Source of the DNA: Klenkia brasiliensis
Lineage (GTDB): Bacteria > Actinomycetota > Actinomycetes > Mycobacteriales > Geodermatophilaceae
Reading direction: 5' to 3'
Assembly (NCBI RefSeq): GCF_900100695.1
Contig: NZ_FNCF01000005.1
Location: forward strand, 124,001-188,000
Length of the DNA stretch: 64,000 bases
In this document: piece after piece, positions 1 to 7,694 of the stretch
How the letters are laid out: each line of letters starts with the position of its first letter
Position numbering within the stretch: the first letter of the stretch is position 1
The notes under the pieces: generated by a model
Seen by the model: only the letters and a program-made list of their open reading frames with translations
The model's database searches: none
Told to the model about the DNA's origin: nothing
Made by a program: the position numbers and the translations under genes

Positions 1-91
1 GTGCAGCCGTCCCGACCCGGGCCCGCCCGCGCGCCTGCGCGGCCGTGCCCCTGGCGACCCGTCGTCCGCCCGGCCGCGCCACGACGGCGCG

Positions 92-97
92 ACTAGC
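92..97 (+). promoter_or_regulatory. Candidate -10 box upstream of sigR
   Basis: The hexamer TAGCAT fits the actinobacterial TAnnnT -10 form. Two consecutive in-frame GTG codons follow at 108 and 111, so a leaderless transcript could encode a SigR about 12-13 residues longer than the form starting at 147. No clear -35 hexamer is visible. The first 91 bases hold no gene I can support. Confidence 0.4.
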
Positions 98-146
98 ATC
101 GAGCGACGTGGTGTCCCGTCTGCGGTCGCCGCAGAGAGGACGGTCG

Positions 147-842
147 GTGCCCGACGACAGCACGCAGCAGACCCCGGAGCAGCAGACCGCCGGCCCGCAG
201 GTCGTGGAGACCCCCGAGCCCCGCGCCGACGGCAGCCGCACCGAGCAGGCCGAGACGCGCGCCCAGCGCGACGCCCGCTTCGAGCGCGACGCCCTGCCCT
301 TCCTGGACCAGCTGTACCCGGCGGCGCTGCGCATGACCCGGAACCCGGCCGACGCCGAGGACCTGGTGCAGGAGACGTTCGTGAAGGCCTACTCGGCCTT
401 CCACCAGTTCGCCGAGGGCACCAACCTCAAGGCCTGGCTGTACCGGATCCTGACCAACACCTATATCAACAACTACCGCAAGAAGCAGCGGCAGCCGCAG
501 CAGTACCCGACCGACCAGGTGCAGGACTGGCAGCTGTTCGCCGCCGAGGAGCACAGCTCCAGCGGTCTGCGGTCGGCGGAGATGGAGGCCCTGGACCACC
601 TCCCCGACACCGACATCAAGGAAGCGCTGCAGCAGCTGCCGGAGGACTTCCGGCTGGCGGTGTACCTCGCCGACGTCGAGGGCTTCGCCTACAAGGAGAT
701 CGCCGAGATCATGGGTACGCCCATCGGCACGGTGATGTCCCGGCTGCACCGCGGTCGGCGCGGGCTGCAGAAGCTGCTCGCCGACTACGCCCGGGAGCGC
801 GGGTTCGCCCGTGCCGGGGCCGGAGAGGAGGGGACGTCGTGA
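147..842 (+). CDS. sigR: ECF sigma factor SigR/SigH (thiol-oxidative stress)
   Basis: Group 4 (ECF) RNA polymerase sigma factor of the SigR/SigH/RpoE family, which directs transcription of thiol-homeostasis, proteolysis and ribosome-associated genes under disulfide stress. About 40 N-terminal polar residues precede sigma region 2 (about residues 45-115, with [14 protein letters not shown] and the WLYRILTN helix). Sigma region 4 (about 150-215) carries the helix-turn-helix [20 protein letters not shown]. The GTG at 147 is chosen because GAGAGGA lies just upstream; in-frame GTGs at 108 and 111 are alternatives. The stop overlaps the start of the next gene by 4 bp, and that gene encodes a zinc anti-sigma factor, which supports SigR rather than another ECF group. 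Confidence 0.93.
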   Translation: MPDDSTQQTPEQQTAGPQVVETPEPRADGSRTEQAETRAQRDARFERDALPFLDQLYPAALRMTRNPADAEDLVQETFVKAYSAFHQFAEGTNLKAWLYRILTNTYINNYRKKQRQPQQYPTDQVQDWQLFAAEEHSSSGLRSAEMEALDHLPDTDIKEALQQLPEDFRLAVYLADVEGFAYKEIAEIMGTPIGTVMSRLHRGRRGLQKLLADYARERGFARAGAGEEGTS

Positions 843-1165
843 CCGACGCACCCAGCGAGCGCAGCGACGTGCAGATCAGCAGCTGCGACGACGTGCTCAG
901 CCACGTGTTCGAGTTCCTGGACCACGAGACCGGCGACGAGCGCCGCGCGGTGATCGCTGAGCACCTCGACGAGTGCGCTCCGTGCCTGCGCGAGTTCGGC
1001 ATCGAGCAGGAGTTCAAGGCGCTGGTCCGGCGCCGCTGCGGCGGTGACCCCACGCCGATGGGTCTCAAGGACCGGATCAAGCTGCAGCTGACCCAGGTGT
1101 CGTTCGAGGAGGACGGCACGACCGTCTCGGTCGAGCGGGTGACCGTGGAGCGCACCGCCGACTGA
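839..1165 (+). CDS. rsrA: Redox-sensing zinc anti-sigma factor RsrA/RshA
   Basis: Mycothiol-system anti-sigma-R factor of 108 residues. In the reduced, zinc-bound state such proteins hold SigR inactive; disulfide formation releases the sigma factor. The ZAS core is visible as His42-x3-Cys46-x2-Cys49 (HLDECAPC), with an earlier Cys16 and a later Cys67, the arrangement known from Streptomyces RsrA. Translation starts at a GTG inside the sigR stop (GTGA overlap), so production of sigma and anti-sigma should be coupled. A strong hairpin follows the stop. Confidence 0.92.
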   Translation: MTDAPSERSDVQISSCDDVLSHVFEFLDHETGDERRAVIAEHLDECAPCLREFGIEQEFKALVRRRCGGDPTPMGLKDRIKLQLTQVSFEEDGTTVSVERVTVERTAD

Positions 1166-1176
1166 CCGGCGGGCTA

Positions 1177-1204
1177 CGGCGCGGGCCCGGCAGGGCCCGC
1201 GCCG
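1177..1204. terminator. Bidirectional hairpin between rsrA and bL37
   Basis: Perfect 12-bp inverted repeat (CGGCGCGGGCCC and its complement) with a GGCA loop, lying between the convergent 3' ends of rsrA and the bL37 gene. There is no U-tract, which is common for GC-rich actinobacterial terminators. Confidence 0.7.
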
Positions 1205-1210
1205 CGCGGC

Positions 1211-1285
1211 TCAGGCGTTGGGCCGCTTGCCGTGGTTGGCGCCGTTCTTCTTGCGGGCGCGCCGCTTGCGTCCACGCTTGGACAT
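1211..1285 (-). CDS. 50S ribosomal protein bL37 (24 residues)
   Basis: A 24-codon gene encoding an extremely basic peptide that begins MSKRGRKRRARKKNG and ends ANHGKRPNA. This matches the actinobacterial large-subunit protein bL37, first seen in mycobacterial ribosome structures. The start has a very strong ribosome-binding site (GAGGAGAGGAGGG). In mycobacteria the gene also lies beside sigH-rshA, so position supports the call. At this length it is easily missed by gene finders. Confidence 0.88.
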   Translation of the reverse strand: MSKRGRKRRARKKNGANHGKRPNA

Positions 1286-1450
1286 CGCTGCCCTCCTCTC
1301 CTCGTGCCGGGTCCGAGCTCCTCGGGCCCCGGCCGTCCAGGGTCTCACGACCGGGCAGCGGCCTGCCCGCCGCGCCGCGGCGGGCACGGTGCGCCCGGTC
1401 GTGGCAGGGTCGACAGGACGGCGCGGGGGGCGCGCCGGGACGGGGGAGAC

Positions 1451-2482
1451 GTGGCCGACACGGGCGGGACCGGCATCGGCAGCGTGCTGGTCGCCGGGCG
1501 CGGACCGGTGGCCTGCGGCGTCATCCGCGCCGCCGGGGCGCTGGGCGTGAAGACCGTGGCCGTGCACTCCTCCAGCGAGGCCGGGGCCCGGCACGTCCGG
1601 CTCGCCGACGAGGCGGTGCTGCTGGGCCCGTCGCCGGCCGCGGAGTCCTACCTGTCGGTCCCGCGGCTGGTGGAGGCGGCCCGCCGCAGCGGCGTGGACG
1701 CGGTGCTCGCCGTCCCCCCGGCGCTGGCCGGCAACGCCGAGCTGGCCGCGACGGTGGTCAAGGTCGGGCTCACCTGGGTGGGTCCGCCGGCGGCCGTGCT
1801 GGAGCGGCTCGGCGGCGACGGCGTGGAGCCGGCGAGCGCGCAGGGCTTCCTGGCCGTGGTCACCCCCGGTGGCCTGCGGCACGTGACGCCGGTGCGGCGC
1901 GACCGCGACGCCGGCACCGCCCGGGTCTCCTGGACCCCGCCCGGCTGGCCCGGCGACGGCGGACCGGTGCTGCCGCGGGCGGCGCAGCGGCTCCCCGACC
2001 TGGGGTGGCGGGGCCCGGTCACGGTGGGCATCGACCCCGACGGCGAGCTGGCCGAGGTGGCCGCGGGCTTCTCCCTGGACCTGGGCGTGCTGGAGCGGGC
2101 CCACGGCGTGGACGCCGTCGACCTCGCGCTGCGCTGCGCCACCGGGCGGCTGGGCCCCGAGCCGCGGCCGGCCCCCCGCCCCGCGCTCGCCGCGCAGCTG
2201 CGGGCCACCCTGCCGCCGGGGACGGCGGGCCGGGTGAGCGGCCGGCTGCCCGACGTCGACGGGCCCGCCGGGGCCGACGTCCGCGCGGTCGGCGGCTACG
2301 CACCGGGGGACCGCCTCGACGGCTGGTACGACGCGCTGCTGGCCACGGTCAGCGCCGGCGGGCCGGACCTGGCCACCGCGGCCGGCCGCGCCGCCGACGT
2401 CCTCACCGGGCTGCCCGAGACCGGTGTGCCGCACGACGGGGCGGCCGTCTGCCAGGTGCTTCACCGCCTCGCCGCCGGCTGA
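1451..2482 (+). CDS. Degenerate biotin carboxylase-like protein
   Basis: A protein of 343 residues that can be aligned by eye along the whole biotin carboxylase fold but has lost its catalytic features. The N-terminal domain is recognisable (GVKTVAVHSSSE, ADEAVLLGPSPAAESYL), but the usual HPGYGFLSEN segment reads AVPPALAGN. The central ATP-grasp is shortened, and the conserved EMN and RxQVEH elements are replaced (GELAEVAAGFSLDLGVLERA). The C-terminal part keeps a YDALLA-type segment. GTG 1451 follows GGGGGAG. It sits directly before a small biotin carrier gene. I infer a non-catalytic partner or regulator of biotinylated proteins; a diverged enzyme is less likely. Confidence 0.7.
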   Translation: MADTGGTGIGSVLVAGRGPVACGVIRAAGALGVKTVAVHSSSEAGARHVRLADEAVLLGPSPAAESYLSVPRLVEAARRSGVDAVLAVPPALAGNAELAATVVKVGLTWVGPPAAVLERLGGDGVEPASAQGFLAVVTPGGLRHVTPVRRDRDAGTARVSWTPPGWPGDGGPVLPRAAQRLPDLGWRGPVTVGIDPDGELAEVAAGFSLDLGVLERAHGVDAVDLALRCATGRLGPEPRPAPRPALAAQLRATLPPGTAGRVSGRLPDVDGPAGADVRAVGGYAPGDRLDGWYDALLATVSAGGPDLATAAGRAADVLTGLPETGVPHDGAAVCQVLHRLAAG

Positions 2483-2557
2483 CCGCGGGCCCGGCCCGGG
2501 CAGGGGCGAGGTGGTTGGATGACCACCGTCAACCGTTCAGCAGGAGGAGGAGCGCCG

Positions 2558-2779
2558 GTGGCGGTCGAGGAGATCCACGCCGAGATGGTCTCCAGCGTCT
2601 GGAAGGTCCTGGTGGCCCCCGGCGCAGAGGTGGCCGCCGGCGACACGCTGGTCATCCTGGAGTCGATGAAGATGGAGATCCCGGTGCTCACCGAGCGCGC
2701 GGGCACCGTCGCCGAGCTGCACGTCGTGGAGGGCGAGGTCCTCCAGGAGGGCGACCTCATCGCCACCGTCACCAGCTGA
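2558..2779 (+). CDS. Small biotin/lipoyl carrier protein (TB7.3-like)
   Basis: Single biotinyl domain of 73 residues with the biotinylation motif ESMKMEIP, the lysine being the predicted attachment site. Length and sequence resemble mycobacterial TB7.3 (Rv3221c), a biotinylated protein encoded in the same place between the sigH operon and pdtaS. GTG 2558 is chosen because AGGAGGAGG lies a few bases upstream; an ATG at 2519 would add 13 residues without this signal. No functional biotin carboxylase or carboxyltransferase is encoded nearby, only the degenerate carboxylase upstream. Confidence 0.9.
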   Translation: MAVEEIHAEMVSSVWKVLVAPGAEVAAGDTLVILESMKMEIPVLTERAGTVAELHVVEGEVLQEGDLIATVTS

Positions 2780-2787
2780 CGCAGCCC

Positions 2788-4278
2788 GTGACCCAGCCGC
2801 GCAGCAGCCTGTCCGACCGGCTCTCGCGCGCCCCCGCGGTCAGCCCCTCCCAGGCCGACCACGCCCGCCGGCTGGTGGCCGACTGGCAGCTGCTGGCCGA
2901 CCTGTCCTTCGCCGACCTCACCCTGTGGGTGCCGCTGGCCGGTGGCGCCTGGTGGTGCGTGGCGCAGGTCCGCCCGCTCACCGCGCCCACCACGCAGCCC
3001 GAGGACCTGGTCGGCGTCGAGCTGACCGGCGCCGACGCCGCCTCCTTCGTGCAGGTGCACCAGGGCGGCGAGCCGGTGGTCGAGGAGCCCGACGGCACCG
3101 GCAACGCCCCGCGCAGCCGGGAGGTGCTCCCGGTCCGCCACGAGGGCGCCGTCGTCGCCGTCCTGGCGCGGGACCGCCGGCTGTCGGCCACCCGGCCGCC
3201 GTCGCAGCTGGAGCTGACCTACCTCGACATCGCCGCCGAGCTCGGCGCGATGGTCTCGGCCGGGACCTTCCCGCCCCGGATGCTCGAGGACGCCGAGATG
3301 AGCCCCCGGGTGGGCGACGGGCTGGTGCGGCTGGACGGCGCCGGCCGGGCGGTCTACGCCAGCCCGAACGCGTTGTCGGCCTACCGCCGGATGGGCCTGA
3401 CCGGTGACGTCGTCGGGGCCGACCTGGCCGAGCTGACCCGGCGGGCGGCCACCGACCGGGTCACCGGCGAGGTGGTGGCCGCGCACATCTCCGCCGCCGT
3501 GTCCGGCCGGTTCCCCGACCCGCTCGACGTCGAGGGCGAGGCGGCCACCCTGCTGGTGCGTGCGCTGCCCCTGCAGGCCCCCGGCGGCGAGCACGGCGCG
3601 CTGGTGCTGGTCCGCGACGTCACCGACGTGCGCCGCCGCGACCGGGCGCTGATGACCAAGGACGCCACCATCCGGGAGATCCACCACCGGGTGAAGAACA
3701 ACCTGCAGACGGTGGCCGCGCTGCTGCGGCTGCAGGCCCGCCGGGTGTCCGAGCCGGCGGCCCGCGAGGCGCTGCTGGAGTCGGTGCGGCGGGTCGCCTC
3801 GATCGCCGTCGTGCACGACACCCTGGCCGGCAGCCGCGAGGACGTCGTGGACGTCGACGACGTGCTGGACCAGGTGCTGCCCATGCTCGGCGACGTGGCG
3901 TCGGTCGGGCCGGCCGCGCGAATCACCCGGGTGGGCCGCTTCGGCGAGCTCCCGGCGGCCAGCGCCACCCCGTTGGTGATGGCGGTGACCGAGCTGCTGC
4001 ACAACGCCGTCGAGCACGCCTTCCCCGAGGGGGTGCCCGGCCGGGTCGAGCTCACCGCCCGGCGCGACGGCCACGACCTGCTGGTGACCATCGCCGACGA
4101 CGGCAGCGGCCTGCCACCGGGCTTCGACGTGCGGGCCAGCAAGGGGCTGGGCCTGCAGATCGTGCGCACCCTGGTCACCAGCGAGCTGCACGGCCGGCTG
4201 GAGATCACCGCGCCGGACACCGGACCGGGGACGGTCGCCGTCCTCACGCTGCCCGGGGCCGGCCGCGCCCGCCGCTGA
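2788..4278 (+). CDS. pdtaS: Sensor histidine kinase PdtaS (HisKA_2 type)
   Basis: Cytosolic two-component kinase of 496 residues, close to the 501 of Mycobacterium tuberculosis PdtaS. A GAF-like N-terminal region (about 20-160) and a PAS-like region (about 175-285) precede a HisKA_2 phosphoacceptor helix with EIHHRVKNNLQ (His299/His300). A HATPase domain follows, with TELLHNAVEHAF and ADDGSGLPPGF. In the known family the partner is PdtaR, an ANTAR-type RNA-binding antiterminator; no pdtaR is present in this window. GTG 2788 begins 8 bases after the biotin carrier stop. A strong terminator separates it from the convergent whiB1. Confidence 0.9.
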   Translation: MTQPRSSLSDRLSRAPAVSPSQADHARRLVADWQLLADLSFADLTLWVPLAGGAWWCVAQVRPLTAPTTQPEDLVGVELTGADAASFVQVHQGGEPVVEEPDGTGNAPRSREVLPVRHEGAVVAVLARDRRLSATRPPSQLELTYLDIAAELGAMVSAGTFPPRMLEDAEMSPRVGDGLVRLDGAGRAVYASPNALSAYRRMGLTGDVVGADLAELTRRAATDRVTGEVVAAHISAAVSGRFPDPLDVEGEAATLLVRALPLQAPGGEHGALVLVRDVTDVRRRDRALMTKDATIREIHHRVKNNLQTVAALLRLQARRVSEPAAREALLESVRRVASIAVVHDTLAGSREDVVDVDDVLDQVLPMLGDVASVGPAARITRVGRFGELPAASATPLVMAVTELLHNAVEHAFPEGVPGRVELTARRDGHDLLVTIADDGSGLPPGFDVRASKGLGLQIVRTLVTSELHGRLEITAPDTGPGTVAVLTLPGAGRARR

Positions 4279-4294
4279 CGGGCCCACCGACGAC

Positions 4295-4330
4295 GGGAGC
4301 CGGTCACCTCGGACGAGGTGACCGGCTCCC
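4295..4330. terminator. Bidirectional terminator between pdtaS and whiB1
   Basis: Perfect 16-bp stem (GGGAGCCGGTCACCTC and its complement) with a 4-base loop GGAC, placed between two convergent genes, so it can serve both strands. Confidence 0.85.
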
Positions 4331-4347
4331 GGTGGTGCCGTGCGGCG

Positions 4348-4599
4348 TCAGGCGGTGCGGACGCGGGCGCGCTGGGTGCGGCGCTTGAGCGCGCGGCGCT
4401 CGTCCTCGCTCAGCCCGCCCCAGACACCGGAGTCCTGACCCGAGGTCAGCGCCCACTCGAGGCAGGACTGCACGACCGGGCAGCGCTGGCACACGGCCTT
4501 GGCCTGCTCGATCTGGGTGACCGCGGGCCCGGTGGTCCCGATGGGGAAGAAGAGCTCGGGGTCTTCGTCCCGGCAGAGGGCGCGGTGGCGCCAGTCCAT
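4348..4599 (-). CDS. whiB1: WhiB1 iron-sulfur transcription factor
   Basis: Wbl-family protein of 83 residues. The four [4Fe-4S]-ligating cysteines are Cys9, Cys37, Cys40 and Cys46, followed by the turn motif GVWGG (58-62) and a basic C-terminal tail (RRALKRRTQRARVRT). The start MDWRH and near-complete similarity to mycobacterial WhiB1, plus its place beside pdtaS, support the subtype. In mycobacteria WhiB1 is essential, NO-sensitive and binds region 4 of the primary sigma factor. GAGGAG precedes the ATG. Confidence 0.93.
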   Translation of the reverse strand: MDWRHRALCRDEDPELFFPIGTTGPAVTQIEQAKAVCQRCPVVQSCLEWALTSGQDSGVWGGLSEDERRALKRRTQRARVRTA

Positions 4600-4743
4600 G
4601 TCGGTGTGCTCCTCGGTGTCGTCTACGGTGTGCCCGCACCCGTGGCCCGGTCGGCGACCGGGCCTGGTCTGCCGACGTCGTCCTTGTCCGGTGTCGGCGG
4701 CACCCCGCACGCTGGTGTTACCAGCGGGTTGCGTTCGTGGTCG

Positions 4744-4771
4744 ATCGTTTCACGCGCTGAGGGTCTGTCAA
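4744..4771 (-). promoter_or_regulatory. Candidate whiB1 promoter in the 4600-4911 gap
   Basis: On the minus strand a TTGACA -35 (4771 to 4766) is followed after 16 bases by AACGAT as a weak -10 (4749 to 4744). That would give a whiB1 leader of about 140 bases. The rest of the 312-base gap to the lipid kinase gene shows no coding sequence I can support. I looked for a CRP half-site pair as in M. tuberculosis whiB1 and found no convincing one. Confidence 0.45.
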
Positions 4772-4911
4772 GCGGTTCACCCGCCTGCCGTCGCCCCGTA
4801 TGAGCAACCTCACCACGCTCCTAGCAGAACCGCCACCGTTGCGGGTGACCGGGTCCCCGTCACCCTCCCGGGGGTAGCTGGCAGCGACCTGGCGACCCGG
4901 TGGGGAACCGC

Positions 4912-5886
4912 TCAGACGACGACGTCGAGCGCCGAGGGCACGCTGCGCACCCGCAGCCCGGTCGCGGGCCCCAGGTGGTCGCCGTCCAGCTGCCACTCCA
5001 GCGGCCTGGTCGAGGTGATCTCCAGCTCCGCGCGGTCGTGCAGCCGGTGCACGCCGCGGCCCCGGGCGTCCGGGCGCTCGGCCATCGTGGCGCGCAGGTG
5101 GCGCAGCATGGCCAGCGGGCCGAGCCGGCCCATGGCGAAGGCCGCCAGCCCGTTCTCGAACCCGGCCTCCGGGCTCGGCACGATCGGCCGGTCGCCGAGG
5201 TAGGTCCAGGGGTTGACGTTGGACACCAGGCACAGGAACAGCCGCTCCAGCGGTTGCTCACCGGGCACCCGCAGCGTCATCGAGGGGTGCCGGCGGTCGT
5301 GGCCGAGCAGGAAGGTGCGGAAGCCGGCGCGCACGTAGAGCCGCCCGCTGGACCGGCGGCCGCGGGCGCGCTGCTCCTCCACGAGGCGGATGACCTCGGC
5401 GTCGAAGCCGAGCCCGGCGGAGAACACGAACCACCGCGGCGGGGTCCAGCCCGGGCCCCAGGCGATGTCGGTGCCGGTGTCGACCAGCGCGCTGGCGGTG
5501 CCCAGCGACACCCGCCGGGTGCGGCCGGCGCGCAGCGAGTCCAGGATCTCCGCGGTGGCCTCGACCGGGTCGCGGGAGCGCCCCAGGGCCCGGGAGAAGA
5601 CGTTGGTCGACCCGCCGGGGACGACGGCCAGGGTGGGCACGTGCGCGCCCGGCCCGTCGGCCAGCAACCCGTCCACGGTCTCGTTCACCGTGCCGTCCCC
5701 GCCCAGGGTGACCACGACGTCGACGCCGTCGACGGCGGCCTGCCGGCCCAGCTCCCGGGCGTGGCCGCGGTGGGTGGTCTCGGCGACGTCGACCTTGAGG
5801 TCGGTGGACAGTGCGCGGACGAGCACCTCGCGCACCTTGGCGGTGGTGGTCGTCGCCGCCGGGTTGGTCACCAGGAGTGCGCGCAC
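4912..5886 (-). CDS. Diacylglycerol kinase-family lipid kinase
   Basis: DAGK catalytic-domain protein of 324 residues that likely phosphorylates a membrane lipid or lipid-like amine. The nucleotide-binding motif LGGDGTVNE is at residues 61-69, followed by PGGSTNVF (about 95), which replaces the more usual PxGTxNxxA and is a common actinobacterial variant. The GTG at 5886 gives the typical start VRALLVTNPAA and is preceded by GAGG. It is divergent from the next membrane protein gene. Substrate cannot be told from sequence; diacylglycerol is the default guess. Confidence 0.82.
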   Translation of the reverse strand: MRALLVTNPAATTTTAKVREVLVRALSTDLKVDVAETTHRGHARELGRQAAVDGVDVVVTLGGDGTVNETVDGLLADGPGAHVPTLAVVPGGSTNVFSRALGRSRDPVEATAEILDSLRAGRTRRVSLGTASALVDTGTDIAWGPGWTPPRWFVFSAGLGFDAEVIRLVEEQRARGRRSSGRLYVRAGFRTFLLGHDRRHPSMTLRVPGEQPLERLFLCLVSNVNPWTYLGDRPIVPSPEAGFENGLAAFAMGRLGPLAMLRHLRATMAERPDARGRGVHRLHDRAELEITSTRPLEWQLDGDHLGPATGLRVRSVPSALDVVV

Positions 5887-5942
5887 GACCTCGACAGTAG
5901 CCAGCGGGGCGGGCGGCCCCGTCGTCCGCTCCGCGGTCCACG

Positions 5943-5948
5943 TAGCCT
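5943..5948 (+). promoter_or_regulatory. -10 box TAGCCT, leaderless
   Basis: TAGCCT ends 7 bases before the GTG at 5956, the spacing expected for a leaderless actinobacterial transcript. No ribosome-binding site precedes that GTG. Confidence 0.5.
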
Positions 5949-5955
5949 CGGGACC

Positions 5956-6432
5956 GTGGCAGCAGGACCCGAGCACCCCGGTCGGCGCGGCTGGGCCGAG
6001 CGGCTGCTCGGCGGATCCGCCTCGCGCACCGCACCGGCCGCCCCGCGCCGCACCGCACGGGCCCCGCGCTCCCTGCGGCTGGCCGCGCTGCTGGTCGGGG
6101 TCGAGGCCCTGGGGCTGGTGGGCGTGGCCGGCACGGTGCTCTGGCTGACCCTCACCGGCAGCCCCGACAGCACCGGCCGGGCGTTGGCCGAGGTCGTCTA
6201 CGTGCTGATCGGCGCGGCCGCGCTCGCGGCGGGTGCGGTCGGCCTGCACCGGGTCGCCGGCTGGGCGCGCGGCCCGGTCGTCGTCCTGCAGCTGCTGCTG
6301 GGCCTGCTCGGCTACGTCACCGCCTTCGGCGGCGGGCAGCCGGTGGCGGGGGTGGCCCTGCTGGCCTGCGTGGCCGGCGTGCTGTGGTTCCTGGCCACCC
6401 CCGAGGCCCGGCTGGCCTACACGGAGAGGTGA
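5956..6432 (+). CDS. Conserved four-helix integral membrane protein
   Basis: Protein of 158 residues with an Arg/Ala-rich cytosolic N-terminus (about 35 residues) and four hydrophobic segments near residues 36-57, 68-88, 98-118 and 122-142. Position and layout resemble the mycobacterial integral membrane protein Rv3217c, which also follows whiB1. No catalytic motif is visible and the function is unknown. The gene is convergent with the HAD phosphatase, with 3 bases between stop codons. Confidence 0.75.
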   Translation: MAAGPEHPGRRGWAERLLGGSASRTAPAAPRRTARAPRSLRLAALLVGVEALGLVGVAGTVLWLTLTGSPDSTGRALAEVVYVLIGAAALAAGAVGLHRVAGWARGPVVVLQLLLGLLGYVTAFGGGQPVAGVALLACVAGVLWFLATPEARLAYTER

Positions 6433-6435
6433 CCG

Positions 6436-7215
6436 TCAGACCAGGTCGATGACGTCGGCGATGGAGTCCACGACCCGGCCGGGCCGGAAGGGGAACCGGG
6501 TGACGTCCTCGGCCCGGGTGGAGCCGGTGAGCACCAGCACGGTGTCCAGGCCGGCCTCGATGCCCGCGACGATGTCGGTGTCCATGCGGTCGCCGACCAT
6601 CGTGGTGGACTCGGAGTGCCCGTCGATCCGGTTGAGCGCCGAGCGGAACATCATCGGGTTGGGCTTGCCGACGAAGTAGGGCTCGGCCCCGGTGGCCTTG
6701 GTGATCAGCGCCGCGACCGAGCCGGTGGCCGGCAGGGAGCCCTCGGCCGAGGGGCCGGTGGCGTCGGGGTTGGTGGCGATGAACCGGGCGCCGTCCTCGA
6801 CCAGCCGGATGGCCCGGGTGATGGCCTCGAAGCTGTAGGTGCGGGTCTCCCCGAGCACCACGTAGTCGGGCTCGGTGTCGGTGATGGTGTAGCCGGCCTC
6901 GTGCAGCGCGGTGGTCAGCCCCGCCTCCCCGATGACGTAGGCCGAGCCGCCGGGCAGCTGCGCGGCCAGGAAGTCCGCGGTGGCCAGCGCCGAGGTCCAG
7001 ATGGCCTCCTCGGGCACGTGCAGACTGGAGCGCTGCAGCCGGGCGGCGAGGTCGCGCGGGGTGAAGATCGAGTTGTTGGTGAGCACCAGGAAGCGGCGCT
7101 CGCGGTCGACCAGCCGCTGCAGGAAGTCCGCGGCGCCGGGCAGCGCCTGTCCCTCGTGCACCAGCACGCCGTCCATGTCGGTCAGCCAGCACTCGCTGGG
7201 CCCGCGGTCGGTCAT
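6436..7215 (-). CDS. HAD superfamily class IIA phosphatase (NagD-like)
   Basis: Protein of 259 residues with the HAD motif I DMDGVLV (nucleophile Asp13, general acid Asp15), motif II LTNNS, a class IIA cap, and the C-terminal GKPNP and GDRMDTDI motifs that bind phosphate and magnesium. NagD-like enzymes dephosphorylate small sugar or nucleotide phosphates; here the substrate is not predictable. The start overlaps the upstream GNAT stop (ATGA), making it the last gene of the psd-pssA-GNAT-HAD run. Confidence 0.85.
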   Translation of the reverse strand: MTDRGPSECWLTDMDGVLVHEGQALPGAADFLQRLVDRERRFLVLTNNSIFTPRDLAARLQRSSLHVPEEAIWTSALATADFLAAQLPGGSAYVIGEAGLTTALHEAGYTITDTEPDYVVLGETRTYSFEAITRAIRLVEDGARFIATNPDATGPSAEGSLPATGSVAALITKATGAEPYFVGKPNPMMFRSALNRIDGHSESTTMVGDRMDTDIVAGIEAGLDTVLVLTGSTRAEDVTRFPFRPGRVVDSIADVIDLV

Positions 7216-7694
7216 CTCGTCCTCTCCTGGGCGAACTGCGCGAGGGCCGCGTCGGTCAGCCGGAAGACCGACCAGCCCTCCTGCGGACGGGCACCGGCGG
7301 CCCGGTAGAACTCGATGGACGGGGTGTTCCAGTCCAGCACCGACCACTCCAGCCGGGCGTAGCCGCGCTCGACGCAGATCGCGGCCAGGGTGCGCAGCAG
7401 CTCGCGGCCCAGGCCCGTGCCGCGGTGCGCGGGGGAGACGTAGAGGTCCTCGAGGTACACCCCGTGGGTGCCGCGCCAGGTGGAGAAGTTGCGGAACCAC
7501 AGCGCGAACCCGACGACGGTGCCCCCGGCGTCGCAGGCCACGTGGCCGAACAGCGCCGGCGCCGGCCCGAACAGCGCGTCGTGCAGCTGCTCCCGGGTCA
7601 TCCGCGCCTCGTCGAGGCTCTTCTCGTAGTCGGCGAGCTCGCGGACCAGCGCGACCACGGCGTCGACGTCCGCGGGGGTGACCGGGCGGATCAC
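7212..7694 (-). CDS. GNAT N-acetyltransferase
   Basis: Acetyltransferase of 160 residues. The acetyl-CoA pyrophosphate-binding segment is visible as [15 protein letters not shown], preceded by a strand with LEDLYV and followed by [18 protein letters not shown], the layout of spermidine/diamine acetyltransferase relatives. GTG 7694 overlaps the pssA stop (GTGA), and its own stop overlaps the HAD start. The coupling to phospholipid genes is clear, but the acceptor substrate is unknown. Confidence 0.85.
   Translation of the reverse strand: MIRPVTPADVDAVVALVRELADYEKSLDEARMTREQLHDALFGPAPALFGHVACDAGGTVVGFALWFRNFSTWRGTHGVYLEDLYVSPAHRGTGLGRELLRTLAAICVERGYARLEWSVLDWNTPSIEFYRAAGARPQEGWSVFRLTDAALAQFAQERTR

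Noticed and set aside
45-146. Extended SigR from the first open start at 45
   Set aside because: Sequence before 108 overlaps the probable promoter and lacks a ribosome-binding site.
1286-2464. Long minus-strand frame in front of bL37
   Set aside because: Only the last 24 codons are real; the rest is antisense to the carboxylase-like gene and the strong ribosome-binding site points to the internal ATG at 1285.
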